12,163 nucleotides of DNA from Proteobacteria bacterium UBA1148 (GTDB taxonomy: Bacteria; Pseudomonadota; Gammaproteobacteria; Steroidobacterales; Rariloculaceae). The DNA is taken from assembly GCA_002311835.1 (NCBI GenBank), contig DBZY01000031.1, forward strand, positions 24,119-36,281. Direction: 5' to 3'. The notes beneath the pieces are model-generated. The model did no database searches and was not told the origin of the DNA. It saw nothing but the letters and a program-made list of their open reading frames with translations. A program made the position numbers and the translations under genes. Positions 6,749 through 12,163 of the stretch are shown here, piece after piece; the first letter of the stretch is position 1; each line of letters opens with the position of its first letter.

Positions 6749-9394
6749 ATGGCTGAAAAACGTATCTCTCTTTTTCATGAAGGTAATGCAGAACTTAGTG
6801 ATCTCCTAGGTGGCAAAGGTGCAAACCTTGCGGAAATGACCAATATCGGGCTGCCTGTTCCACCAGGATTTACGATCACAACAGAGGTGTGCAAGGACTA
6901 TTACAGCGGGGAGGAATGCCTGCCCACTGGACTCACAGATGAGATAACAACGGCACTCGCTAGTGTGGAAAAAAAGATTGGGAAAAAGCTAGGTGACGGA
7001 GCTGACCCACTGCTGGTCTCAGTTCGCTCCGGCGCTAAGTTCAGCATGCCCGGCATGATGGATACCATCCTAAATTTGGGGCTGAATGATGAAACAATCA
7101 AGGGACTAATCAATTCTACTTGTGACGAGAGATTTGCATACGATGCCTATCGCCGTTTCATCATGATGTTTAGCAATGTTGTGATGGATATCCCGAAGGA
7201 GGAATATGAACAGCTCTTCACAGCAATGAAAAGGCGCCTAAATGTAAGACAGGATACCGACGTTGGCGCATCTGATCTCAAGGCACTGTGTGATGAATAT
7301 AAGATCCTCACCAAAAAACGAACAGGTCAGGATTTTCCACAGGATGTCACAGTACAACTAGAAACAGCCATCGAAGCAGTTTTTCGCTCATGGAACAATG
7401 AACGAGCCATCTTATACAGACGCATAGAAAAGATTAGTGATGATCTTGGAACCGCCGTAAATATCCAGGCCATGGTCTTCGGCAACAAGGGTGATTCCTG
7501 CGGTACCGGGGTTGCATTCACACGTAACCCGGCAACCGGCGAGCGCATGTTATACGGCGAATACTTAATGAATGCGCAAGGGGAAGACGTTGTAGCCGGT
7601 GTTAGAACACCTCTCGATATCCAGGAGCTTTCTAACCAGCATCCCAAAATTTACCATCAATTTACCGAGATGGCACAGCGCCTGGAGGCACATTATCGAG
7701 AAATGCAGGATATTGAATTCACCATTGAAAATGGCCAATTGTTTATACTTCAGTGCCGGACTGGCAAACGAACCAAAACCGCGGCGATTAAAATCGCGGT
7801 AGATATGGTAAATGAGGGACTAATCACAAAAGAAGAAGCCATCCTCCATCGCGTCACTCCTGCCCAACTTGAGCAGACGATGCACCCACGCTTCACAGAG
7901 AAACCAGAAGAACAAATCTTAGCCACAGGCATGAACGCTGGCCCTGGCGCCGCGACTGGACAAATTGTTCTAGACTCTAAAAAAGCAATCGAAATCCATA
8001 ATGCAGATCCTGGTGCTGCGATTATTCTTGTGCGCGAAGAAACAAACCCTGACGACCTAGCAGGAATGCTAGCTAGTAAAGGAGTACTCACCAGCCGCGG
8101 GGGACGCACCTCCCATGCTGCACTAGTGGCCCGACAGTTCGGTATCCCTACAATCTGTGGGTGTAGTGAACTACAAATTGACTATAAAAAGAGGACTGTA
8201 GCCGCTAATGGAATAACACTGCGTGAAGGTGATTGGATCTCCATTGACGGCAATGATGGCGTCGTGTTCACCGGTAATCTTAAAACTGAGCCAGCCACAG
8301 AAGTTAGAGAAATCGCAGCACTGATGGAATGGGCGGATTCGTTCCGGAAACTAAAGGTTCGCGCAAATGCGGACACACCTGCTCAAGCCGCCGAAGCAGT
8401 AATACTCGGTGCCGAAGGGATCGGCCTATGCCGGACGGAGCATATGTTTCTTGGAGACCGCGTTTCGCTGGTCCGAGCACTAATACTTGCCAACGATGAA
8501 ACAGAGCGTAATGCCGCGCTAGATGAGCTCTTACCTCTTCAAAGACAGGATTTTGAGGGTATTTTCAAAGCAATGGAAGGCCTACCGACGACTATCAGAC
8601 TTATCGATCCGCCATTGCACGAGTTTCTACCCAGAGAAACAGATCTGCTCGTTGAGGTCACGCGCCTAGAATGCACTGAACCCAAATCGCCTAAGTTAGG
8701 TGAGCTTCAAAAAATGCTCTCAGCGGTCCGAGCTATGCATGAAGTGAATCCGATGCTGGGACTACGTGGCTGTCGCTTATCATTTGTTTTCCCTGGTATT
8801 GTTCAAATGCAGGTCACGGCCATCATCAGCGCTGCCTGCAGAATAAGGAAAGAGGGTCTAAGTGTGATCCCTGAAATTATGATTCCATTAATCAGCCACG
8901 TAAATGAATTGAAGTGGGTTAAGGGTCGCTTGGAACAAACGGCGCAACAAGTCATGCAAGAGGAAGGAATTGAGATCGACTACTCATTTGGAACTATGAT
9001 AGAAACCCCAAGAGCTGCTCTAACCGCTGGAGAAATTGCGCTCGAAGCATCTTTCTTTAGTTTTGGGACTAACGACCTCACACAAATGACCTTCGGTATT
9101 AGCCGAGATGATGCCGGCACATTTCTACAACAGTACCTCGATGAAAGCATCCTGCCAGATGATCCAACTGAATCTATTGATCAAGCTGGAGTTGGACGTC
9201 TAATAAGGTTATGCATTGATGATGCGCGCGCATCTAAGCCAGAGATTAAGCTTGGTATCTGCGGCGAACACGGTGGCGACCCCCGCTCCATAGCATTCTG
9301 CCACACCGTAGGGATAGAATATGTGAGCTGCTCACCAAAACGCATCCCAGTTGCCCGTTTCGCAGCTGCTCAAGCAGCGTTATCTAACGCTTAA
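6749..9394 (+). CDS. ppdK: Pyruvate, phosphate dikinase
   Basis: An 881-residue enzyme that reversibly converts pyruvate, ATP and phosphate to PEP, AMP and pyrophosphate in the cytoplasm, linking glycolysis and gluconeogenesis. The N-terminal ATP-grasp half covers about 1-345, with VSVRSGAKFSMPGMMD at 90-105 and LQCRTGKRT at 334-342. The swivelling phosphohistidine domain (about 385-510) carries the TSH motif with catalytic His456 and regulatory Thr454. The C-terminal PEP/pyruvate barrel (about 520-881) keeps Arg562, Arg617, Glu752, Asn775 and Cys838 (in GICGEHGGDP). These match Arg561, Arg617, Glu745, Asn768 and Cys831 of the Clostridium symbiosum enzyme. Full length and intact. The ATG at 6749 lacks an evident Shine-Dalgarno, and no upstream alternative is better. 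The divergent DUF299 gene is its likely regulator. The His-domain motif GGRTSHAALVARQFGIP looks partly like that of PEP synthase, though the overall architecture is clearly PPDK. Confidence 0.97.
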   Translation: MAEKRISLFHEGNAELSDLLGGKGANLAEMTNIGLPVPPGFTITTEVCKDYYSGEECLPTGLTDEITTALASVEKKIGKKLGDGADPLLVSVRSGAKFSMPGMMDTILNLGLNDETIKGLINSTCDERFAYDAYRRFIMMFSNVVMDIPKEEYEQLFTAMKRRLNVRQDTDVGASDLKALCDEYKILTKKRTGQDFPQDVTVQLETAIEAVFRSWNNERAILYRRIEKISDDLGTAVNIQAMVFGNKGDSCGTGVAFTRNPATGERMLYGEYLMNAQGEDVVAGVRTPLDIQELSNQHPKIYHQFTEMAQRLEAHYREMQDIEFTIENGQLFILQCRTGKRTKTAAIKIAVDMVNEGLITKEEAILHRVTPAQLEQTMHPRFTEKPEEQILATGMNAGPGAATGQIVLDSKKAIEIHNADPGAAIILVREETNPDDLAGMLASKGVLTSRGGRTSHAALVARQFGIPTICGCSELQIDYKKRTVAANGITLREGDWISIDGNDGVVFTGNLKTEPATEVREIAALMEWADSFRKLKVRANADTPAQAAEAVILGAEGIGLCRTEHMFLGDRVSLVRALILANDETERNAALDELLPLQRQDFEGIFKAMEGLPTTIRLIDPPLHEFLPRETDLLVEVTRLECTEPKSPKLGELQKMLSAVRAMHEVNPMLGLRGCRLSFVFPGIVQMQVTAIISAACRIRKEGLSVIPEIMIPLISHVNELKWVKGRLEQTAQQVMQEEGIEIDYSFGTMIETPRAALTAGEIALEASFFSFGTNDLTQMTFGISRDDAGTFLQQYLDESILPDDPTESIDQAGVGRLIRLCIDDARASKPEIKLGICGEHGGDPRSIAFCHTVGIEYVSCSPKRIPVARFAAAQAALSNA

Positions 9395-9453
9395 TATTTT
9401 CTAGCTCTCTATCTTGTCAAACCGTGGAACGTACACCGGTAACGAATTAGCTA

Positions 9454-9585
9454 ATGCTAACACCAATTGAAATAGTGCTTGTAACGAACCCTTGGCAAAA
9501 ACTGGTTAATAGAATTCTTCCAGACGGTTTAGAGCAAACTTTTACTTTGCAAACAGGACGGAAACTAAGCAGTGATAACCGTTAG
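9454..9585 (+). CDS. Possible 43-residue small protein after ppdK
   Basis: A short frame from the ATG at 9454 encodes 43 residues (it begins MLTPIEIVLVTNPWQKL) and ends at TAG 9583-9585, overlapping the orn stop codon from the opposite strand. It has a mixed, protein-like composition, but no clear ribosome-binding site and no recognised relative. It is the only candidate content in the 187-base stretch between ppdK and orn, which otherwise shows neither a terminator nor an RNA gene. It may be chance. Confidence 0.2.
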   Translation: MLTPIEIVLVTNPWQKLVNRILPDGLEQTFTLQTGRKLSSDNR

Positions 9586-10124
9586 ATTTTTAGAAAAGTA
9601 TCTCGATAATGCTTCAATTCCCGGATCGAGTCATGAATATCAGAGAGGGCTAGATGAGCGGACTGTTTTTCGAACTGGCCACTACTGTCCGGAGCCCAAA
9701 GCTGAGCTAGTATCTTTAAGCTGGAGACATCCAAATTTCGGTAATGAAAGAATGAAGCCAATGCTGGCATATGTCGACTCAAGAAGCGTCTATCTTGACA
9801 AATCCCGTTACCACACATGGGAGATACTCCCGAATCAAGGTACTGGCATAAAAACTCTAACGTCTGCTGTTCTGCAGCAGATTCATCTACACCGCTTTCC
9901 TTTACGCGTTCCGTGAGTCCAGAACCTTTGTGTTGCCGGGTATTCCACTCGTCCATTGAATCAAGGACAGCGTCATTCTGATGAATCGCCAAGACCGGCC
10001 CTTCATCAAGCACCACGAGATGCTTGTCCGTAACGACCGTTGCGATCTCAATTATCAGATCCCTATCCGGATCCAAACCGGTCATTTCCAGATCAATCCA
10101 AATTAAATGATCCTTAGTCTTCAA
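9582..10124 (-). CDS. orn: Oligoribonuclease
   Basis: A 180-residue 3'-to-5' exoribonuclease of the DEDDh family that degrades the shortest RNA fragments, including the dinucleotide pGpG from cyclic-di-GMP breakdown. All five catalytic residues are present at essentially E. coli positions: Asp11 and Glu13 (WIDLEMTGLD), Asp111 (QDRRFL), His157 and Asp162 (SAHLALSDI). Local departures from the usual sequence include Cys109 where Gly is common and Ser161 where Asp is common. The start is a TTG at 10124, because a perfect AAGGAGGT lies seven bases before it and the product then aligns end to end with E. coli Orn. An in-frame ATG at 10160 would add 12 residues containing the ribosome-binding site itself. 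The gene is divergent from rsgA, as in E. coli and many other gammaproteobacteria. Confidence 0.96.
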   Translation of the reverse strand: MKTKDHLIWIDLEMTGLDPDRDLIIEIATVVTDKHLVVLDEGPVLAIHQNDAVLDSMDEWNTRQHKGSGLTERVKESGVDESAAEQQTLEFLCQYLDSGVSPMCGNGICQDRRFLSRHMPALASFFHYRNLDVSSLKILAQLWAPDSSGQFEKQSAHLALSDIHDSIRELKHYRDTFLKI

Positions 10125-10131
10125 GTTAACT

Positions 10132-10139
10132 ACCTCCTT
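10132..10139 (-). promoter_or_regulatory. Strong ribosome-binding site of orn
   Basis: The minus strand reads AAGGAGGT, a full anti-16S match, seven bases before the TTG at 10124. It fixes the non-ATG start of orn and may compensate for the weak start codon. Confidence 0.8.
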
Positions 10140-10167
10140 GGGGGAATTGTAGCAGGGCATCTATATA
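10138..10167 (+). promoter_or_regulatory. Possible rsgA promoter
   Basis: TTGGGG at 10138-10143 and TATATA at 10162-10167 are spaced 18 bases apart, giving a plausible sigma-70 promoter about 45 bases before the rsgA ATG. The -35 match is partial. The TATATA lies in a palindromic CTATATAG, which could also serve as a -10 for orn on the other strand. Confidence 0.3.
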
Positions 10168-10212
10168 GGATCGGCAACCTGTGAGAACAGTTGCTTCGCC
10201 GAAAAATATCTC

Positions 10213-11100
10213 ATGAATGAGTCTGGACTCGTAGTTGCACGCTTTAGACGACATGCACTAGTTGAAAGCACGGAGCACAAACGGTATCTCTGTCAGTTTC
10301 AAAGCCGAGATCTACACCCCGTAGTGGGAGACTCTGTCCAATGGCGCCGGGAGGGAGCAGAGTCAGGAACACTGGAGTTGGTAGACTGCAGATCCTCCGA
10401 ACTCAAGCGAATCAACAGCCGCGGGCAACCAGAGAGTGTCGCCGCTAACCTATCTCAACTCGTCATCGTATTAGCCGCAAGCCCTACACCTGATTGGTTT
10501 CTTCTAGATCGCTATCTAGTCGCTGGCGAACTCGAAGGACTAAATAATATAATTATATTCAATAAGTTAGACATATCCGCTACGCCACCTTCAGAATTCC
10601 GCATCTATAAAAATCTGGGGTACCCGGTAATGGCTGTCAGTGCTCGCGAGCAAACAGGGCTCAAACCGCTGGAATCCATTATGGAGGGGGAACGAAGCGC
10701 AATAATTGGGCAATCTGGCGTCGGCAAATCTTCACTAACCAACGCACTCATGGGCGATGCTCTCCAGAGAGTGGAACAGCTATCTGACAAAGCGAGTCAG
10801 GGCCGGCATACCACCACCACAGCCGCACTCTATCGACTGCCTAGCGGTGGCGAACTCATTGACTCCCCTGGAGTCCGTGACTATTCACCATTTATCAAGA
10901 ATGCCCAAAAGGTTCAACTTGGTTTCCGGGAGTTCATTGCACGAAGTCCATACTGCCGTTTTGATGACTGCAAACATTTAGCTGAGCCAGAATGCGCGGT
11001 CAAAGCCGCACTAGTAAACAGCGAGGTTGCCAGCCAACGCTATGAGAGCTACAAGAAGCTGTACGAGCTAACGGAAACACTTCAGTCCCGCTATAACTGA
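10213..11100 (+). CDS. rsgA: Ribosome small-subunit biogenesis GTPase RsgA
   Basis: A 295-residue circularly permuted GTPase that helps late maturation of the 30S subunit and leaves once GTP is hydrolysed. An N-terminal OB fold covers about 1-75. The permuted GTPase motifs then come in the order NKLD (117-120), P-loop GQSGVGKS (166-173), GRHTTTT (197-203) and DSPG (217-220). The C-terminal zinc site is Cys248, Cys253, His255, Cys261, and a helical tail follows. The E. coli protein is 350 residues with a basic N-terminal extension; that extension is absent here. In-frame sequence upstream reaches a TAG at 10150-10152 without another start codon, so the short N-terminus is real rather than a start error. 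No clear Shine-Dalgarno precedes the ATG. The order orn-rsgA divergent is conserved in gammaproteobacteria. Confidence 0.96.
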   Translation: MNESGLVVARFRRHALVESTEHKRYLCQFQSRDLHPVVGDSVQWRREGAESGTLELVDCRSSELKRINSRGQPESVAANLSQLVIVLAASPTPDWFLLDRYLVAGELEGLNNIIIFNKLDISATPPSEFRIYKNLGYPVMAVSAREQTGLKPLESIMEGERSAIIGQSGVGKSSLTNALMGDALQRVEQLSDKASQGRHTTTTAALYRLPSGGELIDSPGVRDYSPFIKNAQKVQLGFREFIARSPYCRFDDCKHLAEPECAVKAALVNSEVASQRYESYKKLYELTETLQSRYN

Positions 11101-11145
11101 ACAACCTTCGTGCGAGACCACAGCCCCCCTAACTACCCAACCATA

Positions 11146-11499
11146 CTAACCGAGTCCAGGCTTCATCTGCCGGCCTGCCAGCATATGCATATGAACATGA
11201 AAAACTACTTGCCCTCCCTCAGGATTTGTATTGACCACAACTCGGTAACCCGGTAAATCGTGCTCCTTCGCAAGAGACTTTGCTATCAAAAATAACCGCC
11301 CTGCGACACTTACGTCCTCCGGTCCGAAATCGTTGAGCGTCGCAACGTGTTCCTTGGGTATGAGCAAAGCGTGAAATGGAGCTTGAGGACTGATATCAGC
11401 GAATACCAGAATATCCTCATCTTCATAAAGACGTTCAGCAGGCAGTTCGCCTGCCACTATCTTACAAAACAAACAATCTGGGGCTTTAGTGAGTTTCAT
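11146..11499 (-). CDS. hinT: HIT-family purine nucleoside phosphoramidase HinT
   Basis: A 117-residue histidine-triad protein of the HINT branch, which hydrolyses AMP-linked phosphoramidates and lysyl- or aminoacyl-adenylates in the cytoplasm. The HIT motif HVHMHM has His101, His103 and His105. The N-terminal C-L-F-C (Cys9, Cys12) and K-I-V-A-G-E-L-P are typical of the bacterial family, as are the P-F-H-A-L-L-I-P-K-E-H block at 41-51 and the short ending L-A-G-R-Q-M. It is slightly longer than or equal to most HINT proteins and appears complete. The ATG lies six bases after the recR stop with no good Shine-Dalgarno of its own, so translation is probably coupled to recR. Its 3' end is 45 bases from the convergent rsgA end, with no terminator visible between them. 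Confidence 0.95.
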   Translation of the reverse strand: MKLTKAPDCLFCKIVAGELPAERLYEDEDILVFADISPQAPFHALLIPKEHVATLNDFGPEDVSVAGRLFLIAKSLAKEHDLPGYRVVVNTNPEGGQVVFHVHMHMLAGRQMKPGLG

Positions 11500-11505
11500 G
11501 GGTAA

Positions 11506-12141
11506 TCAGCGATTGGAGAATTCCTCATTGAAATCAACTTCCATCTTGCGCCGACCAATCAAGGCTCGTGACAGTGTGCCACCGTCTATGAATTCGAGCT
11601 CCCCGCCCATTGGTATGCCGTAAGCAATCCGGCTTGAGCGTATCCCATGTTTTTGCGCCATCGTTGCTAAGATATGAGCAGTTGCATCCCCCTCAACAGT
11701 AACGCTGGTCGCTAAGACGACTTCCGAAATCTCGTCCACTCTGAAACGCTCCTCCAATAGATCCAGTCCTAACTCCTTCGGCCCAATCCCATCTAGCGGT
11801 GATAAGTGCCCCATCAGCACGAAATAACGACCGGAATACGCTCCGGACTGCTCAATAGCGAGTACATCCGCAGGCGTCTCTACCACACAGAGCAGCCCCT
11901 CATCACGGCGCTTGCTGATGCAAAAAATACAATGAGCCTCCTCCGTGAGCATCCTACAGCGCTCACAGTGCCCTACTCGGGCACTCGCCTCTTCAAGCGC
12001 TAATGCAAGACGCAAAGCACCGTCTCTGTCTTTATTAAGCAGATGGAAGGCCATTCGTTGCGCAGACTTCGCGCCAACCCCGGGTAGACATTGCAAGGCC
12101 TGAATAAGATGTGCCAGTAACGGGGAATATCCTTCAGACAT
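11506..12141 (-). CDS. recR: Recombination mediator protein RecR
   Basis: A 211-residue DNA-repair protein that works with RecF and RecO to load RecA onto SSB-coated single-stranded gaps. Domains in order: a helix-hairpin-helix with L-P-G-V-G-x-K-S-A-Q-R (19-29), a four-cysteine zinc site (Cys59, 62, 71, 74), a Toprim domain (about 84-180) and a C-terminal Walker-B-like segment rich in conserved Gly-Gly-Thr-Leu-Ser. The signature V-E-T-P-x-D-V (87-93) and T-V-E-G-D-A-T-A (148-155) are clear; the usual N-P-T before V-E-G reads S-V-T here. I chose the ATG at 12141, which matches the family start; a TTG three codons upstream (12150) is also in frame. In many gammaproteobacteria dnaX and ybaB precede recR; only 22 bases remain in the window, too few to identify what precedes it. 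hinT follows after six bases. Confidence 0.96.
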   Translation of the reverse strand: MSEGYSPLLAHLIQALQCLPGVGAKSAQRMAFHLLNKDRDGALRLALALEEASARVGHCERCRMLTEEAHCIFCISKRRDEGLLCVVETPADVLAIEQSGAYSGRYFVLMGHLSPLDGIGPKELGLDLLEERFRVDEISEVVLATSVTVEGDATAHILATMAQKHGIRSSRIAYGIPMGGELEFIDGGTLSRALIGRRKMEVDFNEEFSNR

Positions 12142-12163
12142 AGTTCTCAAACACTAGGTTGGT

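Noticed and set aside
7327..8109. Two minus-strand open frames inside ppdK
   Set aside because: Both are antisense to conserved PPDK sequence, rich in Ser/Pro/Arg as expected of frame shadows, with no ribosome-binding site.
9572..9916. Plus-strand open frame of about 114 residues opposite the 3' part of orn
   Set aside because: It lies wholly antisense to orn apart from ten bases, starts at a GTG without a ribosome-binding site, and orn has all catalytic residues and a strong start.
10213..11100. GTPase motifs of RsgA in an unusual order, suggesting a rearranged gene
   Set aside because: The G4-G1-G3 order is the normal circular permutation of the RsgA/YjeQ family.
11101..11145. Search for a shared terminator between convergent rsgA and hinT
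   Set aside because: No stable hairpin with a T-run is visible on either strand in the 45 bases.
1..12163. Search for mobile elements, CRISPR arrays, tRNA or rRNA genes and phage-defence genes
   Set aside because: No transposase, terminal repeats, regularly spaced repeats, cloverleaf or defence-type protein is visible; the genes are mainly housekeeping or envelope genes.

Overview
The window looks like ordinary chromosomal core DNA from a gammaproteobacterium, probably an uncultured and perhaps marine one. The divergent pair orn/rsgA, the recR-hinT pair, a Prc/Tsp-type tail-specific protease and a YqiB-like DUF1249 protein are all gammaproteobacterial hallmarks. The DUF6152-type exported protein is, to my knowledge, most common in environmental lineages known mainly from genomes. 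Base composition looks balanced and even. I see no insertion sequence, phage gene, CRISPR array, rRNA or tRNA, and no gene-free stretch longer than about 200 bases.

Left part (1-4144, + strand): an envelope block. Two tightly spaced lipoprotein genes (204-833 and 835-1575, one base apart) come first, then a small two-helix membrane protein (1691-1978). The periplasmic tail-specific protease prc (2057-4144) follows. The first three are not recognised beyond their export signals.

Middle (4216-9394): on the minus strand lie a DUF6152-type secreted protein (4216-5217), a DUF1249/YqiB-like cytoplasmic protein (5247-5750) and a DUF299 regulatory protein (5835-6659). The last is transcribed away from pyruvate, phosphate dikinase ppdK (6749-9394, + strand). 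Regulator and dikinase form a plausible self-contained module: the enzyme interconverts pyruvate and PEP, and the regulator switches it by reversible phosphorylation of a threonine next to the catalytic histidine. That threonine is present.

Right part (9582-12163): oligoribonuclease orn (minus) is divergent from the ribosome-maturation GTPase rsgA (plus). Convergent to rsgA lies the recR-hinT pair (minus), covering DNA repair and a purine nucleoside phosphoramidase. recR starts 22 bases from the window edge, so whatever precedes it is not visible.

I did not find a convincing undescribed system. The points most worth a second look are the predicted N-terminal histidine of the mature DUF6152 protein, the regulator/PPDK pair with its PpsA-like active-site motif, the unrecognised lipoprotein pair before prc, and a 10-codon reading frame that overlaps the prc start. 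Several gene starts are best placed downstream of the longest open frame (orn at a TTG, the DUF6152 protein at an internal GTG, recR, the DUF299 protein and the small membrane protein at internal ATGs).
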